Below, in pieces: positions 36,503 through 45,581 of a stretch of 64,000 nucleotides of DNA. Source of the DNA: Natronomonas salina (lineage in GTDB: Archaea > Halobacteriota > Halobacteria > Halobacteriales > Haloarculaceae); contig NZ_CP058335.1 in NCBI RefSeq assembly GCF_013391105.1, positions 372,001 through 436,000 on the forward strand, in the 5' to 3' direction. Every line of letters starts with the position of its first letter. Positions within the stretch are counted from its first letter, which is position 1. Below the pieces are notes generated by a model. That model searched no databases. It had not been told where the DNA came from and saw only the letters and a program-made list of their open reading frames with translations. Both the position numbers and the translations under genes were made by a program.

Positions 36503-37335
36503 GCAACGAAGAAGAGGGGTACGACGCCGCCGACGTCGACGAGGAACTCGAGGAGCTCGAAGACGAGCTCGACGAGGAACTCGAGACGGACGTCGATACC
36601 GAGGCCGACCCCACAGAAGACGACGAACAGCCCGCCGGGACGACGGCCGAGGACGCCGCCGCGCCGGCAGAGACGGACGAAGAGGCCGCCGAGGCCGACG
36701 CCGAGGAAGACGAGGACGAACCCGTCCTCGACGAGGACGTCATGCCCGACGACGAGGCGGACCTCCTCATCCCGGTCGAGGACTACCTCGCGGCCGGCGT
36801 CCACATCGGGACCCAGCAGAAGACGAAGTCCATGGAGCGGTTCATCCACCGCGTCCGGACGGACGGGCTCTACGTGCTGGACGTCTCCCAGACGGACGAC
36901 CGCATCCGCACCGCCGCGTCGTTCCTCTCGGACTACCAGCCCGAGCAGATCCTGGTGGCCTCGAGCCGCCAGTACGGCCGGTTCCCGGCCGAGAAGTTCG
37001 CCGACGCGGTGGGCGCCCGCGCCCGCACCGGCCGCTTCATCCCGGGGACGCTGACGAACCCCGACTACGACGGCTACATCGAGCCGGACGTCGTGGTCGT
37101 CACCGACCCGATCGGCGACAGTCAGGCCGTCAAGGAGGCCATCACGGTCGGCATCCCGGTCATCGCGATGTGCGACTCCAACAACACGACGTCGAACGTC
37201 GACCTCGTGGTCCCGACGAACAACAAGGGGCGGAAGGCCCTCTCGGTCATCTACTGGCTCCTGGCCAACGAGACCCTCGACCGCCGCGGCGCCGAGCCGA
37301 CCTACGCGCTCGAGGACTTCGAGACCGAGCTGTAG
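36499..37335 (+). CDS. rps2: Ribosomal protein S2 (uS2) with long acidic N-terminus
   Basis: 278 residues. Residues 1 to about 85 are an Asp/Glu-rich extension ([15 protein letters not shown] and similar); the S2 body begins [25 protein letters not shown]. Bodies of archaeal S2 are about 195-200 residues, so the tail is haloarchaeal. Overlaps eno by four bases. A CGTTTTAG after the stop may serve as terminator. Confidence 0.95.
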   Translation: MSNEEEGYDAADVDEELEELEDELDEELETDVDTEADPTEDDEQPAGTTAEDAAAPAETDEEAAEADAEEDEDEPVLDEDVMPDDEADLLIPVEDYLAAGVHIGTQQKTKSMERFIHRVRTDGLYVLDVSQTDDRIRTAASFLSDYQPEQILVASSRQYGRFPAEKFADAVGARARTGRFIPGTLTNPDYDGYIEPDVVVVTDPIGDSQAVKEAITVGIPVIAMCDSNNTTSNVDLVVPTNNKGRKALSVIYWLLANETLDRRGAEPTYALEDFETEL

Positions 37336-37355
37336 CTCGTTTTAGATTTCACGTT

Positions 37356-37982
37356 TCACGTTCGCGACCCGCCGAGCGACAGCTCCGCGAGTTCGTCGTA
37401 CAGGAGCTCCGCGGGCACCTCCTCGGCCCACCGGAGGTCCGCGACCCCGTCTCCCGGGCGCGCCTCGCCAGGCCGGCACCCGTTCCTGAGGCGCCCCTCG
37501 AAGGAGACGTAGGGGTTCGGAATCGGGTCGCGGTCGGTCCAGTCGTCCATGTACAGGAGGTGGACCTGCGCGAGGCCGTCGACGGTCGCCTCGATCCCGG
37601 TCGTCTCGCGGACCCCGCGTTCGGCGCACTCGCGGTAGGACTCGCCGGGCCGTCGGCCGTCGCCGGGGTCGACCCAGCCGTCGGCGCCGTCGTAGCGGAC
37701 GAGCAGGGTCCGCCCGGCGCCGTCGCGGACGCGGATGCCGGCGCCGCCGACGACGCCGAACGTCTCGAAGGCATCCAGCAGGGCGTCGCGGTCGTCGGGC
37801 CCGCAGTCGACCCGCCGGCCGACGAGGTCGACCGCGCCGTACTCGGCGGCGAAGTCGGAGACGAGCCCGTTGACGTGCCGGAGGAGTTCCGCGGACACAC
37901 CTCGACTCGGGGGGCCAGCCGTTTGTGCGTTTCTGCCCGGGCCGGGTTCACTGTAGTGGGAGTTCGCCGTCATGTTTTTCAC
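37356..37982 (-). CDS. Nudix-fold protein with degenerate Nudix box
   Basis: 208 residues from the upstream ATG (MKNMTANSHY); ATG 37973 or GTG 37898 are also possible. The Nudix box region PGDGRRPGESYRECAERG-VRETTGI aligns over its whole length with the canonical motif, but the REUxEE core reads R-G-V-R-E-T: two of the three metal-binding Glu are lost. It may bind rather than hydrolyse nucleotides, or use another mechanism. Convergent with rps2 and divergent from the HalOD1 gene. Confidence 0.8.
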   Translation of the reverse strand: MKNMTANSHYSEPGPGRNAQTAGPPSRGVSAELLRHVNGLVSDFAAEYGAVDLVGRRVDCGPDDRDALLDAFETFGVVGGAGIRVRDGAGRTLLVRYDGADGWVDPGDGRRPGESYRECAERGVRETTGIEATVDGLAQVHLLYMDDWTDRDPIPNPYVSFEGRLRNGCRPGEARPGDGVADLRWAEEVPAELLYDELAELSLGGSRT

Positions 37983-38005
37983 CTGTCAAAACCTCGTGTC
38001 GAAGT

Positions 38006-38296
38006 ATGCCGTCTCAGGTGAAGCCGGCCGAGTACGTACCCGCTGCGGACGAGGATCTGAGCTCCGCGATCGTGAACGCCCTCTCGGAGGTGAAGGGCCG
38101 GGACGTCAGCGAGGACCACTGCGTCCTGTACGACAGCATCGACCCGGACGCCCTGGACGTGCTGTTCAGCGAGGAGCGGGACGGCGACACCGTCAAGATC
38201 GAGTTCGCCACCCACGACGCCATCGTCGTCATCTGGGACAACGACGGCGTCGTCATCGAAGTCCAGGACCTGGAAGGCGACCCCAACCGCGCGTGA
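38006..38296 (+). CDS. HalOD1 output-domain protein
   Basis: 96 residues, a stand-alone HalOD1 domain (DHCVLYDSIDPDALDVLFSE, VKIEFATHDAIVVI). HalOD1 domains occur in haloarchaea as predicted output modules of signalling pathways; biochemical role unknown. Start ATG 38006, within the same intergenic region as the Nudix gene start (about 23 bases between). Confidence 0.85.
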   Translation: MPSQVKPAEYVPAADEDLSSAIVNALSEVKGRDVSEDHCVLYDSIDPDALDVLFSEERDGDTVKIEFATHDAIVVIWDNDGVVIEVQDLEGDPNRA

Positions 38297-38357
38297 CCCC
38301 GCCGGCGCGACCGGCGGGTTCGGATACCCTTTTTAGCGGCCGCTCCGAGACCCGGGT

Positions 38358-39347
38358 ATGACCACTTCGAGCGCTCCCGGGAAGGTGTACCTCTTCGGCG
38401 AGCACGCGGTCGTCTACGGCGAGCCGGCGGTCCCCTGCGCCATCGAGCGGCGCGCCCGGGTGACCGTGGAGGCCCGCGACGACGACCGCGTCAGCGTCCG
38501 CGCGGACGACCTGACGCTCGACGGTTTCACCGTCGCCTGGGGCGGCGAGGCCGACGACCGACCCGACGTCGACGTCCCGACGCCGCTGGTCGAGGCCGCG
38601 ATGGGCTACGTCGACGGGGCCATCGAGCGCGCACGCGAGGCCGCCGAGGCGCCGGCGGCGGGGTTCGACGTCACTATCGAGAGCGACATCCCCCTGGGGG
38701 CCGGGCTGGGCTCCTCGGCAGCGGTCGTCGTCGCGGGCATCGACGCCGCGACGCGGGAACTCGGCGTCGAGCTCGACCCCGCCGAGATCGCCGACCTCGC
38801 CTACCAGGTGGAGTACGAGGTACAGGAGGGTCAGGCCTCCCGCGCCGACACGTTCTGCTCGGCGATGGGCGGGGCGGTCCGGGTGCAGGGCGACGACTGC
38901 AGGCAGATCAGGGACGTCCCGAACCTCCCGTTCGTCGTCGGCTACGACGGGGGCAGCGGCGATACCGGACAGCTCGTCGCCGGCGTCCGGACGCTCAAGG
39001 AGGAGTACGGGTTCGCGGCGGACACCGTCGAAGCCATCGGCGACGTCGTCCGGAGCGGCGAGGCGGCCCTCGAGGACGGCGACGTCGAGGAGGTCGGCCG
39101 CCTCATGGACTTCAACCACGGGCTCCTGTCGGCGCTGGGCGTCTCCGCCCGCTCGCTGGACTCGATGGTGTGGGCCGCCAGGGAGGCCGACGCCCTCGGC
39201 GCGAAGCTCACCGGCGCCGGCGGCGGCGGCTGCGTGGTCGCGCTCGACCGGACCGAACAGACCCTCACCGCCCTGGAGTACACCCCCGGCTGCGAGGAGG
39301 CGTTCCGGGCCGAACTGGACACCGACGGCGTCCGCGTGGAAGCATGA
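38358..39347 (+). CDS. mvk: Mevalonate kinase
   Basis: 329 residues, GHMP kinase that phosphorylates mevalonate for isoprenoid (archaeal lipid) synthesis. N-terminus SAPGKVYLFGEHAVVYGEPA, phosphate loop PLGAGLGSSAAVVVAG near residue 115, C-terminal motif KLTGAGGGGCVVAL. ATGA overlap with ipk. TTTTTAG box about 25-30 bases upstream (38328-38336). Confidence 0.96.
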   Translation: MTTSSAPGKVYLFGEHAVVYGEPAVPCAIERRARVTVEARDDDRVSVRADDLTLDGFTVAWGGEADDRPDVDVPTPLVEAAMGYVDGAIERAREAAEAPAAGFDVTIESDIPLGAGLGSSAAVVVAGIDAATRELGVELDPAEIADLAYQVEYEVQEGQASRADTFCSAMGGAVRVQGDDCRQIRDVPNLPFVVGYDGGSGDTGQLVAGVRTLKEEYGFAADTVEAIGDVVRSGEAALEDGDVEEVGRLMDFNHGLLSALGVSARSLDSMVWAAREADALGAKLTGAGGGGCVVALDRTEQTLTALEYTPGCEEAFRAELDTDGVRVEA

Positions 39348-40075
39348 CGACGGTACTGAAACTCGGCGGCAGCGTCGTCACGAGGAAGGACGACCCCGAG
39401 ACCGTCGACGAGGGGAACCTGCGACGGGTGGCCGAAGCGGCCGCCGCGACGGACGACGACCTCGTGGTGGTCCACGGGGGCGGGAGCTTCGGCCACCACC
39501 ACGCGGCCGACCACGGCGTCTCGACGACCGACGGGACGGGGGATGCCGGCGCCGTCCGGGCCATCCACGGCGCGATGAAGCGACTGAACGCGGCGGTCGT
39601 CAACGCGCTGGCCGAGGCCGGGTCGCCTGCTGTCCCGGTCCACCCCTTCTCCGCGGCGGCCAGAGACCGCGACGGCGGCCTCGAACTCCCGACCCGCCAG
39701 GTGGCGACCATGCTCGCCGAGGGGTTCGTCCCGGTCCTCCACGGCGACGTCGTGGTCCACGAGGGCGCCGGCGCCACCATCCTCTCCGGCGACGAACTCG
39801 TCGTCGAACTCGCCGCCGAACTCGGCGCGGATCGGGTCGGGGTCTGTTCGGCCGTGCCGGGCGTCTACGACGCCGACGGGAACGTGCTCGACCACATCGG
39901 ATCGTTCGACGCAGTCGCCGACGCCCTCGGCGGTAGCGACGCGACGGACGTCACCGGCGGCATGGCCGCGAAGGTCCGCGAACTGCTCGCCCTCGATGCC
40001 CCCGCCTACGTCTTCGACGTCGACGGCCTCGACGACTTCGTCGCCGGCGGCGACCCGGGGACGAGGATCGACTGA
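39344..40075 (+). CDS. ipk: Isopentenyl phosphate kinase
   Basis: 243 residues, amino acid kinase fold. LKLGGSVVTRKDD at the N-terminus, HGGGSFGHHHA with the catalytic His region, and VTGGMAAKVRELLAL at the end. It makes isopentenyl diphosphate from isopentenyl phosphate in the archaeal modified mevalonate pathway. Translationally coupled to mvk; in related archaea the next genes would be rnj and idsA, here displaced by acyl-CoA genes. Confidence 0.94.
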   Translation: MTTVLKLGGSVVTRKDDPETVDEGNLRRVAEAAAATDDDLVVVHGGGSFGHHHAADHGVSTTDGTGDAGAVRAIHGAMKRLNAAVVNALAEAGSPAVPVHPFSAAARDRDGGLELPTRQVATMLAEGFVPVLHGDVVVHEGAGATILSGDELVVELAAELGADRVGVCSAVPGVYDADGNVLDHIGSFDAVADALGGSDATDVTGGMAAKVRELLALDAPAYVFDVDGLDDFVAGGDPGTRID

Positions 40076-40213
40076 AGGTTCATATACCAGGACGGGACCA
40101 GAGGGCCCGTGCTCCGGTGAGCCACCCCGGCGCGGAACGCGGGAGCGCGGTGCGACGCGCCGGGTGTCCCCGTCAAGCCTTCCCCGACGGTCTGGTCGCA
40201 CCGCCTGTTCGCC
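40076..40213. other. Intergenic gap with orphan TATA-like box and 10-bp inverted repeat
   Basis: TTCATATACC lies at 40079-40088, just after the ipk stop, and no gene starts to its right on the plus strand. GCGGTGCGAC (40147-40156) and GTCGCACCGC (40195-40204) form a perfect 10-bp inverted repeat. The repeat begins ten bases past the stop of the minus-strand synthetase, so it could be that gene's terminator; the TATA could instead drive a short RNA. Confidence 0.4.
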
Positions 40214-41713
40214 TTAGCCGAACCGCTCGACCAGCGCGGTCTTGTCGACCTTCTGGCTCCCCGTCCGGGGGAACGACTCCACGAAGTGGACGCGGCGGGG
40301 TTTCTCGTAGCCGGCCAGTCCACCGTGGTCGTCGCAGAACGCCTCGACGTCCTCGGCGGTCAGGGACTCGTCGCCGACGATCGCCGCCGTGACCGCCTCC
40401 CCGAGCCGGTCGTCCGGCGTCCCGAACACCGCCGCGGCCTCGACGCCGTCGAGTTCCGCGAGGACGCTCTCGACCCGGGAGGGGGCGACCTTCTCGCCGC
40501 CGGAGAGGACGATGTCGTCCAGCCGGTCGACGAAGTAGAAGACGCCGTCTTCCCGTCGGACGACGTCCCCGGAGCGGAACCAATCGCCGTCGAAGGCCCG
40601 TTCCGTCCGTTCGGGTGCCTCCCAGTAGCGCGGCATGACGCTGTCGCCGCGGAGCCACAGCTCTCCGTCCTCGCCGTCGGGTACGGGTTCGCCGGTCTCG
40701 GGGTCTACCACTCGCGCCTCCACGGTGGGGACCGGCCTCCCGAGGGCGCCCTCGGTCCGTGGGGTGTCGGGCGTCCCGGCGACGGTCAGACCGGCGGCCT
40801 CGGTCTGGCCGTAGTAGTTCAACAGCTCGTCGACGTCGAAGGCCGACCCGAATTCCTCGAGCGTGGACTCGGCGGCCGGACTCCCGCCGTAGAAGCACAT
40901 CCGCAGCGACGAGGTGTCGTACTCGCGGGCCTCCTCGTTCCCGAGTACGTCGACGATCATGGCGGGGACCAGCCCCGAGATCGTCGCGCCGGTCGCCTCG
41001 ACGAGCCGAGCCCACTCCGCGGCCCCCCACGCCGGGTGGATCACGACGGAGCCGCCGGTGAACAACCCCATCAGCGTCGCCCCGTGGAACCCGCCGACGT
41101 GGAACAGCGGCACCGAGACGACGGCGGTGTCCTCGGCGGTGACGTCGTACGTCGCGATGCCGGCGTCCACCTGCGAGCCGACGTTGCGGTGCGTCTGGAC
41201 GACGCCCTTCGGGTCGCCCGTCGTCCCCGAGGTGTGCATCACGACCGCCGGTTCGTCGTCGAGTCGTGTCACCGTCTCGGGCGCGTCGTCGGGGTCGCCG
41301 AAGGCGTCGTCGACGAACTCGCCGGCGTGGCCCTGGACCAGGGCATCCTCGAGCCCGGCCTGTTCGGCCGCGTCAGATGCCGTGCTGGCGAAGACCGCGT
41401 CGTGGACGACCACCCCGGGGTCCACGTCGTCGAGGACGTAGGCGACCTCGTCGGGGCCGAACCGGTAGTTGACCGGCGTGAACGCACAGCCGGCACGCCA
41501 GGCGCCGAGCGCCACGGCCACGACGGTCGGGTTGTCGAGCATGAAGGCCGCGACGCGATCGCCCGGTTCAGTCCGATCGTCCAGGAACGCGGCGACCGTG
41601 GCCGCACGTCGTTCCAGTTCGCCGTACGTGATGTCCTCGCCGTCGGGAACGAGGATGCCGGGTCGCTCCGGACGGTTCCGCGCCTGGCGAGCGAATCGCT
41701 CGTAGAGATTCAT
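40214..41713 (-). CDS. AMP-dependent acyl-CoA synthetase (class I adenylating), copy 1
   Basis: 499 residues, ANL superfamily ligase that adenylates a carboxylate and makes the CoA thioester. P-loop VMHTSGTTGDPKGVVQTHR near residue 160, YGQTEAAG near 300, domain-hinge GDWFRSGDVVRREDG and the C-terminal catalytic Lys in RTGSQKVDKTAL. Start ATG 41713 is 27 bases after a TTATGG box (41737-41742). Tail-to-tail with ipk, downstream of an acyl-CoA dehydrogenase on the same strand. Chain length preference unknown. Confidence 0.9.
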   Translation of the reverse strand: MNLYERFARQARNRPERPGILVPDGEDITYGELERRAATVAAFLDDRTEPGDRVAAFMLDNPTVVAVALGAWRAGCAFTPVNYRFGPDEVAYVLDDVDPGVVVHDAVFASTASDAAEQAGLEDALVQGHAGEFVDDAFGDPDDAPETVTRLDDEPAVVMHTSGTTGDPKGVVQTHRNVGSQVDAGIATYDVTAEDTAVVSVPLFHVGGFHGATLMGLFTGGSVVIHPAWGAAEWARLVEATGATISGLVPAMIVDVLGNEEAREYDTSSLRMCFYGGSPAAESTLEEFGSAFDVDELLNYYGQTEAAGLTVAGTPDTPRTEGALGRPVPTVEARVVDPETGEPVPDGEDGELWLRGDSVMPRYWEAPERTERAFDGDWFRSGDVVRREDGVFYFVDRLDDIVLSGGEKVAPSRVESVLAELDGVEAAAVFGTPDDRLGEAVTAAIVGDESLTAEDVEAFCDDHGGLAGYEKPRRVHFVESFPRTGSQKVDKTALVERFG

Positions 41714-41817
41714 GACCCTGAATATGCTCGTCACGCCATAAGCGTGTTCCCTGCTAAAACGGGACGGGTTAAGAACCGTCTCGCCGTCGAGAATCTGTCG
41801 GCGACAATCCGAGTCCG

Positions 41818-42954
41818 TTAGAGGTCCAGGACCTCTCCGGCGATGATGTTCCGCTGGATCTCGCTGGCGCCCTCGCCGATCTGGTAGATCTTCGTGTGTC
41901 GGTAGTGGCGTTCGACGGGGTAGTCGCGCGTGTAGCCGTTGCCGCCGTGGAGCTGGATGGCGTCGCTGGCGACCTCCTCGGCGATCTCGCTGGCGTAGAG
42001 CTTCGCCATCGACGCGAGCTTCGTCGGCTTCTCGTCGTCGTCGACGCGGGCGGCGGCGTCGTAGACGAGTCGTCGCGCGAGTTCGACCTTCATCGCCATG
42101 TCGGCGACCTTGTGCTGGACGGCCTGGAACTCCCGGAGTTCGCGGTCGAACTGCTCGCGCTGGGTGACGTAGTCGACGGTCTCCTCCAGACACCCCTGGG
42201 CGATGCCGAGCGCCTGGGCGGCGATGCCGACCCGCTCCTCCTCGAAGAACTCCATGAGCTGGTAGAAGCCGGCGTCCTCGTAGCCGACGAGGTTCTCCTC
42301 GGGGACGCGGACGTCGTCGTACCTGAGCTGGGCGGTCTCGCTGGCGTTCCAGCCGAGCTTGTGGATCTCCGACTCGACCTCGAAGCCGTCGCGGTCGGTC
42401 TCGACGATGAGTGCCGAGATGCCGCTGTGACCCTCGTCGCCGGTCCGGCACATCGTCAACACGTAGTCCGCGATGGTGCCGTGGGTGATGAACGTCTTCA
42501 CCCCGTTCACGACGTACTCGTCGCCATCTTTCTCGGCGGTGGTCTCGATGGAGGCCGCGTCGGAGCCGTGCTCGGGTTCGGTGTTGCCGAGCGCGCCGAT
42601 GAGTTCGCCCTCGGCGACCCCGCGGAGGATCCACTCCTTCTGGTCCTCGGTGCCGTACTCCCGGATCATCCGGGTGCCGAACTCGGTCCCGATGGCGGCC
42701 AGCATTCCGGCGTCGACGCGGCAGATCTCCTCCATGAACAGGCAGGTCTCGACCTGCGAGAGGCCGGCGCCGCCGTACTCCTCGGGGATGGTGCCGCCGA
42801 CGAGGCCGGCGTCGACCGCCTTCTCCCAGACTTCCTCCGGCCACTCGCCGGAGTCCTCGTGATGCCGTGCGACCGGCGCGATCTCCTCCTCCGCGAACTC
42901 CCGGGCGGTCTGACGGATCGCGCGCTCCTCCTGGCTGAAGGTGAAGTCCACCAT
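41818..42954 (-). CDS. Acyl-CoA dehydrogenase
   Basis: 378 residues, normal length. [20 protein letters not shown] at the start, [11 protein letters not shown] in the FAD/substrate loop, and C-terminal [34 protein letters not shown]. The usual catalytic Glu is in IGEGASEIQ. Electrons would go to the ETF encoded at 53 kb. ATG 42954 is 26 bases after a CATATGG box; a 36-bp dyad abuts that box. Likely operon with synthetase copy 1. Confidence 0.93.
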   Translation of the reverse strand: MVDFTFSQEERAIRQTAREFAEEEIAPVARHHEDSGEWPEEVWEKAVDAGLVGGTIPEEYGGAGLSQVETCLFMEEICRVDAGMLAAIGTEFGTRMIREYGTEDQKEWILRGVAEGELIGALGNTEPEHGSDAASIETTAEKDGDEYVVNGVKTFITHGTIADYVLTMCRTGDEGHSGISALIVETDRDGFEVESEIHKLGWNASETAQLRYDDVRVPEENLVGYEDAGFYQLMEFFEEERVGIAAQALGIAQGCLEETVDYVTQREQFDRELREFQAVQHKVADMAMKVELARRLVYDAAARVDDDEKPTKLASMAKLYASEIAEEVASDAIQLHGGNGYTRDYPVERHYRHTKIYQIGEGASEIQRNIIAGEVLDL

Positions 42955-42975
42955 ACGCGTCCCTTGCCCCAGGGT

Positions 42976-43020
42976 ACCATATGTCTGCTGGAACGAAAAA
43001 CGAGTTTGTCGTTTCAGCAG
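42976..43020. promoter_or_regulatory. Near-perfect 36-bp operator-like dyad in divergent acyl-CoA promoter
   Basis: 42985-43020 reads nearly the same on both strands: CTGCTG-G-AACGA at the left edge, TCGTT-T-CAGCAG at the right edge, and AAAC..GTTT at the centre; 30 of 36 positions are symmetric. It adjoins the minus-strand TATA (CATATGG, 42976-42983). Strong candidate for a regulator binding site shared by the dehydrogenase and the plus-strand synthetase. Confidence 0.6.
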
Positions 43021-43085
43021 TCTCCGGCGGACGTGACAGCGGGAGCGGGAAAACACTGAATAGCATGGTATGTTATGGCGTGACC

Positions 43086-44636
43086 ATGAATTTCGCGACC
43101 TACGCGGACACGATGGCGCGGAACGACCCGGACCGACTCGCGATGACCGACCCGACCCGCGAGGTGACGTTCGCGGAACTGTCCGCCGAGACGAACGCCG
43201 TCGCGAACGCCCTCGAGGACCTCGGCGTCGACGCGGGCGACCGGGTCGCGCTGTACCTCCCGAACAGCGTCGCGTTCATGACGTCGTACTTGGGCGCGAT
43301 GAAGCGCGGCGCGATCCCGTTCCCGATCAACATGCGCTTCCAGGGCGAGGAGGTCCAGTACGTCCTCGAGGACTCGGAGGCCGTCGCCGCGGTCACGCAC
43401 GGCCGGTTCGAGGACGCCATCGCCGACCTCGACGTCCCCTCCCTGGAACACCTCATCGTCGCCGACGGCGACAGGGGGCACGGCTACCGCGAACTCGTCG
43501 GGGCGGCGTCGACGGAGTACGATCCCCATCCCCGGAAGGAGGACGAACTGGCGGAACTGGTGTACACCAGCGGGACGACGGGCAGACCGAAGGGCGTGCA
43601 ACACACCCACCGGAACCTCCAGACCAACGCCCGGGGGCTGGTCGAGGCGATGGGGTGGTCCCGGCACACCGTCTCGCTGACGGTCTGTCCGCTGTTCCAC
43701 GTCTCGGGGCTGAACGTCACGACGACTCCGATGCTGACGGTCGGCGCCGAGAACCACTTCCTGCCGGAGTGGGACCCCGAGACCGCCCTGGAGACGATGG
43801 CCGCCCGCGGCGTGACGTACGCCTTCTTCATCCCGACGATGGTCATCGACCTGCTGGAGCACGGCGTCGAGGGCCACGACCTCTCGGCGCTGGAGACCGT
43901 CGGCGTCGGCGGATCGCCGATGCCGAAGGAGCGCATCGAGACGGTCGAGGAGGTCTTCGACGTGACGCTGCTGGAGGGGTACGGGATGACCGAGACGACG
44001 CCGCTGGCGGCCATAAACCGCCCCGGCCAGGACGTCCGGAAGGCCGGCAGCATCGGCCCGCCGGCCTACGAGGTCGTCGACGTCCGGATCGAGCATCCCG
44101 AGACCGGCGAGCCGGTCGACCGCGGCGAGAAGGGCGAACTGCTTTGGCACGGCGACACGGTCACGCCGGGGTACTTCCGGATGCCCGAGAAGAACGAGAC
44201 GGCCTTCGTCCAGCGGGAGGGCAAGCGCTGGCTCCGCTCGGGCGACGTCGCGCGGATGGACGAGGACGGCCACCTCTTCGTCGAGGACCGCATCGACGAC
44301 ATGATCATCACCGGCGGGGAGAACGTCTACCCGCGGGAGATCGAGGACGTCGTCTACGAACTCGACGGGGTCGTCGAGGTGGCGGTCATCGGGACGCCGG
44401 ACGACCGCCTCGGCGAGACGGTCACCGCGATCGTCGTCACCGACGGGAACCTGACCGAAGAAGCGGTCGAGGCCCACTGCCGGGAGCGGCTGACCGACTA
44501 CAAGGTGCCGCGGCGCGTCGAGTTCCTCGACGAACTGCCGAAGACCGCCACACGGAAGATCGACAAGGTGTCGCTGCGCGACGAGTTCCGGGCCGGCGCC
44601 TCATCAACCGACCGGCAAGAGGAGGCGGGAGATTAA
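43086..44636 (+). CDS. AMP-dependent acyl-CoA synthetase, copy 2
   Basis: 516 residues. [20 protein letters not shown] near residue 160, [12 protein letters not shown] near 300, [17 protein letters not shown] hinge and C-terminal Lys in [12 protein letters not shown]. The start is ATG 43086 ([10 protein letters not shown]); two earlier in-frame Met codons are possible. Divergent from the acyl-CoA dehydrogenase across the 36-bp dyad. The DECR-like reductase follows after 27 bases, probably co-transcribed. Confidence 0.9.
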   Translation: MNFATYADTMARNDPDRLAMTDPTREVTFAELSAETNAVANALEDLGVDAGDRVALYLPNSVAFMTSYLGAMKRGAIPFPINMRFQGEEVQYVLEDSEAVAAVTHGRFEDAIADLDVPSLEHLIVADGDRGHGYRELVGAASTEYDPHPRKEDELAELVYTSGTTGRPKGVQHTHRNLQTNARGLVEAMGWSRHTVSLTVCPLFHVSGLNVTTTPMLTVGAENHFLPEWDPETALETMAARGVTYAFFIPTMVIDLLEHGVEGHDLSALETVGVGGSPMPKERIETVEEVFDVTLLEGYGMTETTPLAAINRPGQDVRKAGSIGPPAYEVVDVRIEHPETGEPVDRGEKGELLWHGDTVTPGYFRMPEKNETAFVQREGKRWLRSGDVARMDEDGHLFVEDRIDDMIITGGENVYPREIEDVVYELDGVVEVAVIGTPDDRLGETVTAIVVTDGNLTEEAVEAHCRERLTDYKVPRRVEFLDELPKTATRKIDKVSLRDEFRAGASSTDRQEEAGD

Positions 44637-44663
44637 GGTGGGGGCCGGGAGAGACTCACTCGC

Positions 44664-45473
44664 ATGTCCGACGACTGGCCCGAGACGCCCGCGAGCACCG
44701 ACATCTTCGCCGACGACCTCATGGAGGGCGAGACCGCGCTCGTCACGGGGGGCGGGACCGGCATCGGCGAGGAGATGGCGCTGGCCTTCGCCGACCACGG
44801 CGCCGACGTCGCCGTCGCCTCCCGCGACATGGACCACCTCGAACCCGTCGCGGCGGCCATCGAGGAGAAGGGCCAGGCGGCCTGTGCGACCACCGTCGAC
44901 GTCAGGGACAAGGAGAAGGTCGACGAGATGCGCGACACCGTCCTCGACGAGCTCGGCGAGATAACCGTCCTCGTCAACAACGCCGGTGCGAACTTCCTCA
45001 CGCCGTTCGAGGACCTCTCGGCGAACGGCTGGCGGGCCGTCGTCGGGACCATCCTCGACGGCACCGCCTTCTGTACGATGAGCGTCGGCGAGCACATGAT
45101 CGAGAACGGCGGCGGCTCCATCATCGCGATGGGCGCGACGAACTCCATCCACGGCGCGCCGTACCACGGTCACTCCGGGGCGGGCAAGGCCGGCATCCAC
45201 AACCTCATGCAGACCGTCGCCAGCGAGTGGGCCAAACACGACGTCCGGGCGAACACGATCGCGCCAGGGATCATCGAGACCGAGGGCGTCACCGAGGCCG
45301 CCGGCGGGGCGCTGCCGGAGCAGATCCTCGACCACGTGCCGGCCGACCGGTTCGGCACGCCCGGCGACTGCGTCCCACTAGCGGTGTTCCTCGCCTCGAA
45401 GGCGTCGGCGTACGTGACCGGCAGCTACTACCCGGTCGACGGCGGCCACCTGCTGTTGCCCTCGCCGTACTGA
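44664..45473 (+). CDS. SDR oxidoreductase of the 2,4-dienoyl-CoA reductase type
   Basis: 269 residues. NADP-binding TGGGTGIGEE, NNAGANF-like loop, and C-terminal ASAYVTGSYYPVDGG. The usual Y-x3-K is replaced by Ser-x3-Lys (HSGAGKAGI), the arrangement of mitochondrial and peroxisomal 2,4-dienoyl-CoA reductases. Surrounding text (NGWRAVV..LDGTAF, EWAKHDVRANTIAPG) also follows the DECR pattern. It would reduce 2,4-dienoyl-CoA from unsaturated fatty acids, fitting the neighbouring synthetase and dehydrogenase. Whether it is the reductase or another CoA-linked SDR is not settled. Confidence 0.75.
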   Translation: MSDDWPETPASTDIFADDLMEGETALVTGGGTGIGEEMALAFADHGADVAVASRDMDHLEPVAAAIEEKGQAACATTVDVRDKEKVDEMRDTVLDELGEITVLVNNAGANFLTPFEDLSANGWRAVVGTILDGTAFCTMSVGEHMIENGGGSIIAMGATNSIHGAPYHGHSGAGKAGIHNLMQTVASEWAKHDVRANTIAPGIIETEGVTEAAGGALPEQILDHVPADRFGTPGDCVPLAVFLASKASAYVTGSYYPVDGGHLLLPSPY

Positions 45474-45581
45474 CGGTGGATTCTTGTCCCCGGTGACCCC
45501 ACACCGGGGTATGCCGCCCTCCACGTACGCCCCCGTGATCCGTCCTCCCAGTCGAGCGTCAGCCGATACGGGTGACCGCCC

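Noticed and set aside
36499-36760. Asp/Glu-rich start of rps2 as a possible separate small gene
   Set aside because: It is in frame with the S2 body without a stop, and acidic extensions are usual in haloarchaeal S2.
43070-45496. 808-codon plus-strand frame across synthetase and reductase
   Set aside because: Arg/Gly/Pro-rich shadow of two well-supported genes in another frame.
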